This document shows positions 1-7,936 of a stretch of DNA of 64,000 nt, piece by piece. Every line of letters starts with the position of its first letter. Position 1 is the stretch's first letter. Origin of the DNA: Arthrobacter bambusae (GTDB lineage Bacteria; Actinomycetota; Actinomycetes; Actinomycetales; Micrococcaceae); NCBI RefSeq assembly GCF_022606295.1, contig NZ_JAHHZS010000003.1, forward strand, positions 181,157 through 245,156, given 5' to 3'. The notes under the pieces were generated by a model. It had not been told where the DNA came from and did no database searches. It saw only the letters and a list, made by a program, of their open reading frames with translations. The position numbers and the translations under genes are program-made.

Positions 1-1923
1 TTCTCAGGCAAGGTGAGCCGCTACGGCGGATCCCTGGGCATGACCAATCCGGACTTCATGCTCCTCGACGAGGACCCGGAGCTGGGCGGTTCCGTCGATC
101 CGGAAAAGCTGGCTGCCATGCCCATTCCCGTTTATCCAGCCACCGCGAAACTCACCAGTTGGTCCATCCACAAGGTCATCACGACGCTGCTGGACACCAT
201 CGACGTGGACGGCATCGAGGATCCGCTGCCTGCCGAAATCGCGTCCCGGGAGAAGTTCCTGGCGGTGGGGGAGGCGTACCGGCTGATCCATTCCCCGGAA
301 ACGGCAGCGGACTGGCAGCGCGCCCGTGACCGTTTCCGCTACCAAGAGGCACTCGTTCTGCAGGCTGCGCTGGCGCGGCGCCGGGCCCAGTTGGCTGCCG
401 AGGAGGCCACCGCCCGGCGGCCGTTGCCCGAAGGGCTCCTTGCCGCCTTCGACCGGCAGCTTCCGTTCACGCTGACTGCCGGCCAGGCCGCCGTGGGAAA
501 GACGCTTTCCCACGAGCTGGCACAGGACTCGCCCATGAACCGCCTGCTGCAGGGCGAGGTCGGTTCCGGAAAAACGATCGTGGCCTTGCGGGCCATGCTG
601 CAAGTGGTGGACGCCGGCGGACAGGCTGCACTGCTGGCACCCACGGAGGTCCTCGCGGCCCAGCACTTCGATTCCATTCGGAGGACCCTGGGCCCGCTGG
701 CGCGCGACGGGTTGTTCGGTGGCGCCGGGATGCTGGGTGGCGCCGGATCGTTGGACGGCGGGGCGGGGAGCGGCCCCGGGTCGGTCCAGGTCGCCTTGCT
801 GACTGGCTCCATGCCGACGGCTGCCCGTAAGCAGGCCATGCTGGACGCGGCCTCGGGCAACGCCGGCATCGTGATCGGCACCCACGCACTGTTGAGCGAC
901 AAAACCTCATTCCAGGACCTCGGCCTGATTGTGGTGGATGAGCAGCACCGCTTCGGGGTGGAGCAGCGCGACGCCCTGCGGGCCAAGGCCAACCGGCCGC
1001 CGCACCTGCTGGTGATGACTGCCACCCCGATCCCGCGCACGGTTGCCATGACCGTCTTCGGCGACCTTGAGACGTCCGTGCTCGACGAACTTCCAGCGGG
1101 CCGGGCACCCATCTCCACCCACGTCGTCGGACTCGCGGAGAATCCGGGCTGGGCGGCCAGGATCTGGAAACGCTCGCGGGAAGAAATCGACGCCGGTCAC
1201 CAGGTGTACGTTGTTTGTCCCAAGATCGGAGACGACGACGACGGCGACTTCAGCCCGGGCGAAGCGGAACCAAGCGACGCCGGACTTTCGGACGAAGGCC
1301 CGGCGCGCGAGCTCGCTTCGGTGACCGCCGTCGTCGAAACTCTCGGCCAGGAGCCGGTCCTGCGCGGCGTCCGGGTGGAGCCCCTTCACGGACGGCAGGA
1401 TTCGGCGCTCAAGTCCGAAACCATGGCCTCGTTCACCGCCAACCAGACCCAGTTGCTGGTGTCCACCACCGTCATCGAGGTGGGCGTGGACGTCCACAAC
1501 GCCACGCTGATGGTGATCCTTGATGCCGACCGCTTCGGCATTTCCCAACTCCACCAGCTCCGCGGGAGGGTGGGCCGCGGCGGTCTTCCGGGCACATGCC
1601 TGCTGGTCACGACGCTCGAACCCGGCCACCCCAGCCGCAGGCGCCTTGACGCCGTAGCGTCCACTACCGACGGCTTCGAACTTTCCCAGGAAGACCTCAA
1701 GCTGCGGCGCGAGGGAGACATCCTCGGCGCCTCGCAATCCGGCGGGCGCTCCACGCTTAAACTGTTGCGGGTCCTGGAGCATGAGGACGTGATCGCCCGC
1801 GCCCGCACGGATGCCCAGGGGCTCGTTGCCAACGATCCCGGGCTCGAGGGCCAGCAGGCCCTGGCCGCCGCAATTGACGAATATCTGAACCCCGAAAAGG
1901 AGGCGTTCCTTGAACGCGGCTAA
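1..1923 (+). CDS. recG: ATP-dependent DNA helicase RecG (5' end outside window)
   Basis: RecG unwinds branched DNA and drives regression of stalled replication forks and Holliday junction processing. The reading frame is open at base 1 (no stop before the GTG at 13), and 640 codons are present against roughly 700-750 for the family, so the start and part of the N-terminal wedge domain lie upstream. Helicase motif I (GEVGSGKT) is at 553-576 and the DEQH box at 937-948; the sequence then continues through the QLRGRVGRG motif VI and the C-terminal region typical of RecG. A Gly/Ala-rich insertion (about 712-780) sits between motifs Ia and II and is not usual in RecG. rsmD follows 51 bases downstream, the common actinobacterial arrangement. 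Confidence 0.96.
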   Translation, partial: FSGKVSRYGGSLGMTNPDFMLLDEDPELGGSVDPEKLAAMPIPVYPATAKLTSWSIHKVITTLLDTIDVDGIEDPLPAEIASREKFLAVGEAYRLIHSPETAADWQRARDRFRYQEALVLQAALARRRAQLAAEEATARRPLPEGLLAAFDRQLPFTLTAGQAAVGKTLSHELAQDSPMNRLLQGEVGSGKTIVALRAMLQVVDAGGQAALLAPTEVLAAQHFDSIRRTLGPLARDGLFGGAGMLGGAGSLDGGAGSGPGSVQVALLTGSMPTAARKQAMLDAASGNAGIVIGTHALLSDKTSFQDLGLIVVDEQHRFGVEQRDALRAKANRPPHLLVMTATPIPRTVAMTVFGDLETSVLDELPAGRAPISTHVVGLAENPGWAARIWKRSREEIDAGHQVYVVCPKIGDDDDGDFSPGEAEPSDAGLSDEGPARELASVTAVVETLGQEPVLRGVRVEPLHGRQDSALKSETMASFTANQTQLLVSTTVIEVGVDVHNATLMVILDADRFGISQLHQLRGRVGRGGLPGTCLLVTTLEPGHPSRRRLDAVASTTDGFELSQEDLKLRREGDILGASQSGGRSTLKLLRVLEHEDVIARARTDAQGLVANDPGLEGQQALAAAIDEYLNPEKEAFLERG

Positions 1924-1974
1924 GGAGTCCATTCCGGAAGGCACCGCGGTGTGCGCAGCCCCAGGGGTTGGCCG

Positions 1975-2541
1975 ATGAGCAGGATCATTGCCGGCGTGGT
2001 CGGTGGCAACCCGCTGGTCAGCGTCCCCGGAAACGCCACCAGGCCCACGACGGACCGCGTCAAGGAAGCCTTGTTCTCGCGGCTCGAGGCGCTCGACGCC
2101 ATCGACGATGCCCGGGTTCTGGATCTTTATGCGGGTTCGGGTTCGCTCGGCATCGAAAGTGCCAGCCGGGGCGCGCGCTCTGCCGAACTCGTGGAATCTG
2201 ATGCACGCGCCTCCGAGGTCTGCCAGCGGAACGCAAACATGGCCAACCAGGTCCTGGGACGCAGGATTGTCTCCGTCACCCGTTCCAAAGTGGAGTCCTT
2301 CCTGGAACGCGCGGCGGATGACGTCCTCTGGGACCTCGTGTTCCTGGATCCGCCCTATCCCTTGGATGAACCTTCCCTGAAGGCAGTCCTCGCCAAGCTC
2401 GCCTTCCACCTTGATGAAGGTGCGGTGGTCGTCGTCGAGCGTTCCTCACGGTCTCCGGAACCGGACTGGCCGGACACCTTGGAACGGTTTGCCGACAAGA
2501 AGTACGGCGAAACCAAGCTCTGGTTCGCCGAACCCGTCTAG
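1975..2541 (+). CDS. rsmD: 16S rRNA (guanine966-N2)-methyltransferase RsmD
   Basis: RsmD methylates G966 of 16S rRNA in the assembled small subunit using S-adenosylmethionine. The 188-residue product has the SAM-binding motif DLYAGSGSLGIE and the catalytic FLDPPY motif, with the family's N-terminal RIIAGxxGG start. I chose ATG 1975 because MSRIIAG is the normal N-terminus; an upstream start at 1951 would add eight unconserved residues. It follows recG, and in many actinobacteria it precedes coaD. Here two leftward genes are inserted between them. Confidence 0.94.
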   Translation: MSRIIAGVVGGNPLVSVPGNATRPTTDRVKEALFSRLEALDAIDDARVLDLYAGSGSLGIESASRGARSAELVESDARASEVCQRNANMANQVLGRRIVSVTRSKVESFLERAADDVLWDLVFLDPPYPLDEPSLKAVLAKLAFHLDEGAVVVVERSSRSPEPDWPDTLERFADKKYGETKLWFAEPV

Positions 2542-2581
2542 CGCAGTGCCCACAGGTCCGTCGCTGGCCCGATAGGCGGCG

Positions 2582-3370
2582 CTAGCTGGAAATCCGGTCC
2601 AACTCCACTCCGCTCAGCACGGCTGCCGGGTGCGGCCCCCGGGCCAGGAGTTCCGCTGTCCACTCGGCGGGCCAGGGCCGGCGCGTTCCCACCAGGATGA
2701 TGTTGCCGGGGTAGCGGCCGGCGAACATGCCGCTTTCGGCGAACGCAGCAACGTCGGGCAGCGCCCTGCGCATCGCGGCGACCTGGCTGCGTACCAGGGT
2801 CAGGGCCGCTTCGTCGCCGACGTTGACGATGAGCACTCCCTCGGGCCGGAGCCGCGCCGCGGCCTCTTCGTAGAACTCCTGGCAGGCGATATGCGCAGGA
2901 GCCTCCGGACCGGAGAAGATGTCCAGGATCACGACGTCGAACTCGAGTTCCGCGGGCAGCTCGGCGAGGGCTTCCCGCGCGTCGCCGATATGGGTCTCCA
3001 AACGGGTGCCGTCGGGCATGGGCAACTTCTGCAGCACGAAGTCGAGCAATTCACGTTCGAGCTCGACGGCGTGCTGTTCCGAACCGGGCCTCGTCGCCTC
3101 GATGTAGCGGGCCAGGGTCAAGGCCCCCGCTCCGAGGTGCAGGGCGGTGATGGCTTGCCCGGCTGGCGCTGCGAGATCCACCACATGGCCGATCCTGCGG
3201 AGGTACTCGTAGAAGATTTCCGCCGGTTCCGCGAGATTGACATGGGATTGTTCTGCGTCGCCGATGCGCAGGATGTAGGCGCCGTCGATCAAGGTGTCGG
3301 TTTCGATCGCGGCATGTTGGCCGGTGGTCCGGAGGAAACGCCGCCCCTCGTGGATTTGCCCGGCGGACAT
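2582..3370 (-). CDS. Spermidine synthase-like methyltransferase-fold protein
   Basis: The 262-residue product has a spermidine-synthase / SAM-dependent methyltransferase fold. Visible features are a glycine-rich nucleotide loop (ALHLGAGALTLARY), an acidic residue after the following strand (AVELERELLDF), and a DVVILDIFSG segment with the acidic post-strand motif. Actinobacterial relatives are usually annotated as spermidine synthase, but the polyamine-binding residues cannot be confirmed by eye, so the substrate is unknown. The start ATG lies 2 bases after the aminotransferase stop, so the two leftward genes almost certainly share a transcript. Longer readings up to 3490 overlap the aminotransferase coding sequence and are unlikely. 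Confidence 0.8.
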   Translation of the reverse strand: MSAGQIHEGRRFLRTTGQHAAIETDTLIDGAYILRIGDAEQSHVNLAEPAEIFYEYLRRIGHVVDLAAPAGQAITALHLGAGALTLARYIEATRPGSEQHAVELERELLDFVLQKLPMPDGTRLETHIGDAREALAELPAELEFDVVILDIFSGPEAPAHIACQEFYEEAAARLRPEGVLIVNVGDEAALTLVRSQVAAMRRALPDVAAFAESGMFAGRYPGNIILVGTRRPWPAEWTAELLARGPHPAAVLSGVELDRISS

Positions 3371-3372
3371 GG

Positions 3373-4602
3373 TCAAAGCTTGTCCCGCAGGGTGGCCAGT
3401 CTGGCGGCGGCTTCTTCCAGTACTTCGGTCTTCTTGCAGAACGCGAATCGGAGCAGGCTGCGCGTCCTCTCCGCGCCTTCCGGGTGGCAAAACACCGGAA
3501 CGGGAATGGCCGCCACTCCGACGAGCTCCGGCAGCCTTCGTGCCAGGTCCACGGAGTCGCTGATACCGAGGGGCGCGGTGTCCACGTTGATGAAGTATGT
3601 TCCCTGCGGAGTGTAGACGCCGAAGCCGGCGGCCCGTAGTCCCTCGGCCAGGATGTCCCGCTTGTGCTGGAGGGCGGACGCGATGCCGGCGTAGAACTCA
3701 TCGGGCAAGGCGAGGCCTACAGCAATCGCACTTTGGAAGGGGGTGCCGGAACTGTAGCTGAGGAATTGTTTGACGGTGCGGATCGCCGCTACCAGATGGG
3801 CAGGTCCGCTGAGCCATCCGATCTTCCAACCGGTGAAAGAGAAGGTCTTGCCGGCCGAGGAAATCGTGACGCTTCGCTCGGCCGCTCCGGGGATGCCGGC
3901 GATCGGAAGGTGCTGCACGCCGAAGGTGAGGTGCTCGTAGACTTCGTCGCTGAGGATCACGGCGTCGTATTTCCGGGCGAGCTCGACGACGCGTTCCAGC
4001 ACCTCGCGAGGGAAGACCGCGCCCGTGGGATTGTGCGGGTTGTTGAGGAGGACAACCTTGGTGCGTTCACTGAATGCCGATTCCATGGCATCGATGTCCG
4101 GAAGGAACTCCGGTGCCAGCAGGGGAGCGGTCACGTGCTTGGCCCCGGCAAGCCCGATGATGGCGCCGTAGGAGTCGTAGAAGGGCTCGAAGGTGAGGAC
4201 CTCGTCGCCCGGTTCGATGAATGCGAGCAGTGACGCGGCGATGGCTTCAGTGGCCCCGGTGGTCACGATGACCTCGGTCTGCGGGTCCGGGGTGAGTCCG
4301 TAGAAGCGTTCCTGGTGTGCAGCGACGGCTTCGCGGAGTTCTGGGATGCCTTTGCCGGGCGCGTATTGGTTGGCTCCCGCCGTAATCGCGGCTTGGGCCG
4401 CTGCCTTGATCTCCGCGGGGCCGTCCTCGTCCGGGAATCCCTGGCCCAGGTTGATGGCGCCGGTGGACAGTGCCAGGGTGGTCATTTCTTCGAAGATGGT
4501 CACTCCGAGGCTGCCGTCGGCCGAAAGCAGGTTGGCTCCGCTGGCGGCTCGCTGCCAAGGCGCGGCGGACGTGTTCTGGCTGAGAGAGGCCGGGCTCGTC
4601 AC
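3373..4602 (-). CDS. PLP-dependent class I/II aminotransferase, DapC-like
   Basis: This is a fold-type I aminotransferase of 409 residues. Characteristic segments are INLGQGFPDEDGP near the N-terminus, NNPHNPTGAVF, ILSDEVYEHL with the PLP-contacting Asp and Tyr, and SSAGKTFSFTGWKIGW with the Schiff-base lysine. The sequence closely resembles mycobacterial Rv0858c-type N-succinyldiaminopimelate aminotransferase (lysine and peptidoglycan precursor synthesis). Kynurenine- or methionine-aminotransferase relatives cannot be excluded. GTG 4602 is preceded by AGGAAGG about 10 bases away and gives the usual N-terminus; an in-frame ATG at 4662 is the alternative. It is divergent from coaD. Confidence 0.9.
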   Translation of the reverse strand: MTSPASLSQNTSAAPWQRAASGANLLSADGSLGVTIFEEMTTLALSTGAINLGQGFPDEDGPAEIKAAAQAAITAGANQYAPGKGIPELREAVAAHQERFYGLTPDPQTEVIVTTGATEAIAASLLAFIEPGDEVLTFEPFYDSYGAIIGLAGAKHVTAPLLAPEFLPDIDAMESAFSERTKVVLLNNPHNPTGAVFPREVLERVVELARKYDAVILSDEVYEHLTFGVQHLPIAGIPGAAERSVTISSAGKTFSFTGWKIGWLSGPAHLVAAIRTVKQFLSYSSGTPFQSAIAVGLALPDEFYAGIASALQHKRDILAEGLRAAGFGVYTPQGTYFINVDTAPLGISDSVDLARRLPELVGVAAIPVPVFCHPEGAERTRSLLRFAFCKKTEVLEEAAARLATLRDKL

Positions 4603-4708
4603 TGTGGGGCTGCCTTCCTGGGGTGCTGGCTTCCGGCTCCTCCGGCCCGCCGTTCCAGCCATGGTATCGCCATAGTGCCTGCGGCCCCGGATGGGGTAGG
4701 TTCGAACC

Positions 4709-5194
4709 ATGAGACGCGCTGTGTGCCCTGGCTCCTTCGACCCCATCCACAACGGACATTTGGAAGTCATCGCGAGGGCCGCCGGCTTGTTCGATGAAGT
4801 CGTCGTTGCGGTGTCCACCAACTACGCCAAGAAGTACCGCTTCAGCCTGGAAGAGCGCATGGACATGGCCCGGGAGACACTGGCTTCCTTGCGGGGGATC
4901 ATCGTGGAGCCCATGGGTGAGGGACTGCTCGCCGAATACTGCAGGCACCGGGGAATTTCGGCGATTGTGAAGGGCCTGCGTTCGTCCTCGGATTTTGACT
5001 ACGAACTTCCCATGGCCACCATGAACCGCCAGTTGTCCGGCGTCGAGACTGTCTTCCTTCCGGCGGAGGCCCACTACCTGCACTTGTCGTCCACGCTCAT
5101 CAAGGAAATCTCCCTCCTTGGCGGTGATGTCTCCGATTTCGTGCCCAAATCGGTGCTCAGGAGGCTCCTCGCTGGCGGGTCGGCTGCGGAGTAG
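4709..5194 (+). CDS. coaD: Phosphopantetheine adenylyltransferase (PPAT)
   Basis: CoaD transfers AMP from ATP to 4'-phosphopantetheine, the penultimate step of coenzyme A synthesis. The 161-residue length is normal for the bacterial family. The nucleotidyltransferase signature PGSFDPIHNGH begins at residue 7, with the HxGH-type catalytic motif at 14-17. The C-terminal SSTLIKEI segment corresponds to the conserved ISSTxVR region. The gene is divergent from the aminotransferase, with about 100 bases between their starts, which must hold both promoters. Confidence 0.96.
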   Translation: MRRAVCPGSFDPIHNGHLEVIARAAGLFDEVVVAVSTNYAKKYRFSLEERMDMARETLASLRGIIVEPMGEGLLAEYCRHRGISAIVKGLRSSSDFDYELPMATMNRQLSGVETVFLPAEAHYLHLSSTLIKEISLLGGDVSDFVPKSVLRRLLAGGSAAE

Positions 5195-5253
5195 CCGCAC
5201 AACGGGTAAGCTGGATCGGTACCTCGGGCAGAACGCGTTGCAATTGACCCGGT

Positions 5254-5283
5254 TTGAGTCCGTTCACGCGTTCAGGCTAAGAT
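5254..5283 (+). promoter_or_regulatory. Putative sigma-70-type promoter for the DUF177-rpmF operon
   Basis: TTGAGT at 5254-5259 and TAAGAT at 5278-5283 are separated by 18 bases, close to the housekeeping consensus. Transcription would start near 5290, just upstream of an ACAGGAG ribosome-binding site at 5305-5311. The reading rests on motif spacing only. Confidence 0.45.
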
Positions 5284-5340
5284 GGTACGTCGGTCATATG
5301 TTCTACAGGAGTTCTCATTAAGCGAGATGCAAGTTCGCCT

Positions 5341-5868
5341 TTGACGCTGGACGTCAAGGACCTCGGACGTAGTCCAGGAAGCATGCGGACGCTCACGGAA
5401 CATGTACCCGCGCCAAGGGACCTTGGCGTGGCACTCATTGGCGTTCAGGAAGGCTCGGATATCGAGCTCGACCTGAGGCTTGAGGCCGTACACGAAGGAA
5501 TTCTGGTATCTGGAACCGTATTCGCTGAAGTCAAGGGCGAATGCGGACGATGCCTGGATCCCCTTGCGTATGACCTTGAGGTCAATGTGCAAGAACTTTT
5601 CTTCTATGAGGGCGTGGAGCTTTCGGACGAAGAAGACGATGAAGAGCAACGTCGAGTCGAGCACGATCTAATCGATCTTGAACCGGTGTTGCGGGACGCG
5701 GTTGTAACCATGCTGCCGTTCCAGCCGGTGTGCCGGGAAGACTGCCAGGGCCTCTGCTCAATATGCGGAGTGCGTCTGGAAGACGAGCCGGGGCACCACC
5801 ACGAGGACCTGGATCCTCGCTGGGCTGCCCTAGCTGAACTGGCTAAGACCGACCGGCAAACTGATTAG
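5341..5868 (+). CDS. DUF177 (YceD) family protein
   Basis: YceD/DUF177 proteins are small zinc-binding proteins almost always encoded next to rpmF; a role in large-subunit rRNA or L32 assembly has been suggested for the family. Conserved cysteines are visible in CGRCLDPL and in CREDCQGLCSICG near the C-terminus, along with the GALCPVC-like pattern and an acidic central stretch. The start is uncertain: TTG 5341 is the first standard start codon in frame but has no ribosome-binding site. The strong AGGAG at 5307-5311 is positioned for an in-frame ATT at 5317. rpmF starts 32 bases after the stop. Confidence 0.9.
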   Translation: MTLDVKDLGRSPGSMRTLTEHVPAPRDLGVALIGVQEGSDIELDLRLEAVHEGILVSGTVFAEVKGECGRCLDPLAYDLEVNVQELFFYEGVELSDEEDDEEQRRVEHDLIDLEPVLRDAVVTMLPFQPVCREDCQGLCSICGVRLEDEPGHHHEDLDPRWAALAELAKTDRQTD

Positions 5869-5900
5869 TAAGTGCTGACTAAAAGAGAAATGAGATAGCC

Positions 5901-6104
5901 GTGGCTGTTCCCAAGCGGAAAATGTCTCGCGCAAATACACGCGCCCGCCGTGCCCAGTGGAAGGCAACTGCCCCCAACTTGGTCAAGACCATCGAAAACG
6001 GCCAGGTTGTTTACAGCCTGCCGCACCAGGCAAAGGTCGTCACCGACTCCGCCGGGACTGCGCTGTTCCTTGAATACAAGGGCCGCAAGGTCGCAGACGT
6101 CTAA
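5901..6104 (+). CDS. rpmF: 50S ribosomal protein L32
   Basis: L32 is a small basic protein of the large ribosomal subunit. The 67-residue product begins [17 protein letters not shown], the invariant signature of bacterial L32. It lacks the CxxC pairs of zinc-binding (C+) L32, so it is a C-minus paralogue type. The start is GTG 5901. It lies between DUF177 and rnc in the order seen in most actinobacteria and is presumably cotranscribed with both. Confidence 0.97.
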   Translation: MAVPKRKMSRANTRARRAQWKATAPNLVKTIENGQVVYSLPHQAKVVTDSAGTALFLEYKGRKVADV

Positions 6105-6126
6105 ATCCGCCACAAGGCTGACAAGG

Positions 6127-6858
6127 ATGTCTTCAACTGAAGAGCTTCTGAAGCGTCTCGGTGTCTCCATTGACGCCGAGACGCTTCGTCTTGCTCTGAC
6201 ACATCGTTCATACGCGTATGAAAACGGCGGGATTCCCACCAATGAGCGCCTCGAATTCCTGGGCGACTCCATCCTGGGCTTTTCCGTGACCGATTCGCTG
6301 TACCGCGACAACCCTGCACTCCCGGAAGGCGAACTGGCGAAGCGACGCTCCGCCGTCGTCAGCACCCGCGCCCTCGCAGGTATCGGCCGGGATCTCGGCA
6401 TCGGCGAATTCATCTACCTCGGGCAGGGCGAGAGGCTCACCGACGGTAAGAACAAATCGTCAATTCTTGCCGACACCATGGAAGCGCTCATCGGCGCCAC
6501 CTATCTTTCCAACGACATTGAGACCGCCCGGCAGCTCGTCATGCGGCTCGTTGGTCCCTTGCTCAAGGACGCCGCGGCCCTTGGGGCCGGCACCGACTGG
6601 AAGACCAGCATGCAGGAGCTTGCCGCCAGCCGTCAGCTCGGGTCCATCTACTATGCCGTCGAAGGCTCCGGTCCGGACCACGCCCGCACCTTCGAAGCCG
6701 TCCTCCAGATCGGCGGCACCGCCTACGGCAAAGGCGCCGGCCACTCCAAGAAGGAAGCCGAGCAGGAAGCCGCCGCAGACGCGTGGCGCACGCTGAACAG
6801 CAAGGTCACGCTGAACAGCAAAGCCGACGCTCCGGCTGATCCTGCGCACAGCGCCTGA
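6127..6858 (+). CDS. rnc: Ribonuclease III
   Basis: RNase III cleaves double-stranded RNA, processing rRNA precursors and structured mRNAs. The 243-residue product has the signature NERLEFLGDSILGF with the catalytic Glu and Asp, a downstream ADTMEALIGA segment with the second metal-binding Asp/Glu pair, and a C-terminal double-stranded-RNA-binding domain ending in GHSKKEAEQEAAADAW. ATG 6127 (AAGG just upstream) gives the standard N-terminus; a much longer frame starting at 5950 overlaps rpmF and is not real. The stop is 6 bases before mutM. Confidence 0.96.
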   Translation: MSSTEELLKRLGVSIDAETLRLALTHRSYAYENGGIPTNERLEFLGDSILGFSVTDSLYRDNPALPEGELAKRRSAVVSTRALAGIGRDLGIGEFIYLGQGERLTDGKNKSSILADTMEALIGATYLSNDIETARQLVMRLVGPLLKDAAALGAGTDWKTSMQELAASRQLGSIYYAVEGSGPDHARTFEAVLQIGGTAYGKGAGHSKKEAEQEAAADAWRTLNSKVTLNSKADAPADPAHSA

Positions 6859-6864
6859 TTCCAC

Positions 6865-7830
6865 ATGCCGGAACTGCCCGAAGTCGAAGTGGTCCGCCGC
6901 GGCCTGGCACGTTGGGTGCGCGGCCGGACCATCACTGCGGTGGAGGTCCTGGACCCCCGCTCCATCCGCCGCCACGCGTTGGGCACGGAAGACTTTATCG
7001 GCAACCTTGAGAACTCCACGGTTTTGGACGTCGTCCGCCGCGGCAAGTTCCTGTGGATGCCCCTGCGGACCGAGGAACCCGGCGGCACAGCAAGTACCCC
7101 CGAAGCGCTCCCCGGAGTCGCGCTGATGGCGCACCTCGGCATGAGCGGGCAGCTCCTCATGCAGGATCCCGGGGTTCCCGATGAGAAGCACCTCAAAGTC
7201 CGCCTCCGCCTCAGCAGTGCGGACGGCATGCCTGAGCAGCTGCGGTTTGTGGACCAGCGGATCTTCGGCGGACTCTTTGTCACCTCGCTTGTACCGACGC
7301 CCGACGGCGGTCCCGGCGGCCAGGGCGAGACGCCCCTTCCGGAAATTGCCGAAGAAGCCTCGCACATCGCCCGCGATCCTTTGGATCCGCACTTTTCCTT
7401 TGACGACTTCTACCGCAAGGTCAAATCCCGCAAGACCGGGCTCAAGCGGGCCTTGTTGGACCAGGGTGTCATCTCCGGTATAGGCAACATCTACGCCGAT
7501 GAATCCCTCTGGCGGGCCAGGCTCCACTACGCCAAGCCGACAGATACCCTCAAGCGGGCCGATGCGCTGAGGCTCGTCGACGCCGCCAAGGACGTCATGA
7601 GCGACGCCCTCGCCGCCGGCGGGACGAGCTTCGATTCGCTCTACGTCAATGTCAACGGAGCTTCGGGATATTTCGCCCGGTCCCTGGATGCCTATGGCCG
7701 GGCGGGCGAGCCGTGCAGGCGTTGTTCCGCAGCCGGACTTCCGGGTGTCATCAAACGCGAGCAATTCATGAACCGCTCCTCGTACACGTGCCCGATCTGC
7801 CAGCCGAAGCCGCGCAACGGCCGCTGGTAG
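6865..7830 (+). CDS. mutM: Formamidopyrimidine-DNA glycosylase (Fpg)
   Basis: MutM removes 8-oxoguanine and formamidopyrimidines from DNA and cuts the abasic site by beta/delta elimination. The 321-residue product starts [14 protein letters not shown], giving the catalytic Pro and Glu after Met removal. It contains the GKFLW lysine loop, the GIGNIYADE helix-two-turn-helix motif and a C-terminal zinc finger (CRRC and CPIC pairs). It is slightly longer than E. coli MutM because of a Pro/Gly-rich insertion around residues 145-160. It starts 6 bases after rnc and is coupled to it. Confidence 0.96.
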   Translation: MPELPEVEVVRRGLARWVRGRTITAVEVLDPRSIRRHALGTEDFIGNLENSTVLDVVRRGKFLWMPLRTEEPGGTASTPEALPGVALMAHLGMSGQLLMQDPGVPDEKHLKVRLRLSSADGMPEQLRFVDQRIFGGLFVTSLVPTPDGGPGGQGETPLPEIAEEASHIARDPLDPHFSFDDFYRKVKSRKTGLKRALLDQGVISGIGNIYADESLWRARLHYAKPTDTLKRADALRLVDAAKDVMSDALAAGGTSFDSLYVNVNGASGYFARSLDAYGRAGEPCRRCSAAGLPGVIKREQFMNRSSYTCPICQPKPRNGRW

Positions 7831-7936
7831 CAAGGATTCGCGGGTTTGCCCCGCAAATCCGCGGATTTCCGCCGTCGGGCAGTAGATTTAGGCCGTAAAG
7901 CAGCCACTGCCGCCATTGAAAGTGATCCGAAACACC

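Noticed and set aside
7841..7863. Inverted repeat GCGGGTTTGC / GCAAATCCGC after mutM
   Set aside because: It has a mismatch, a 3-base loop and no T-run; too weak to call a terminator.
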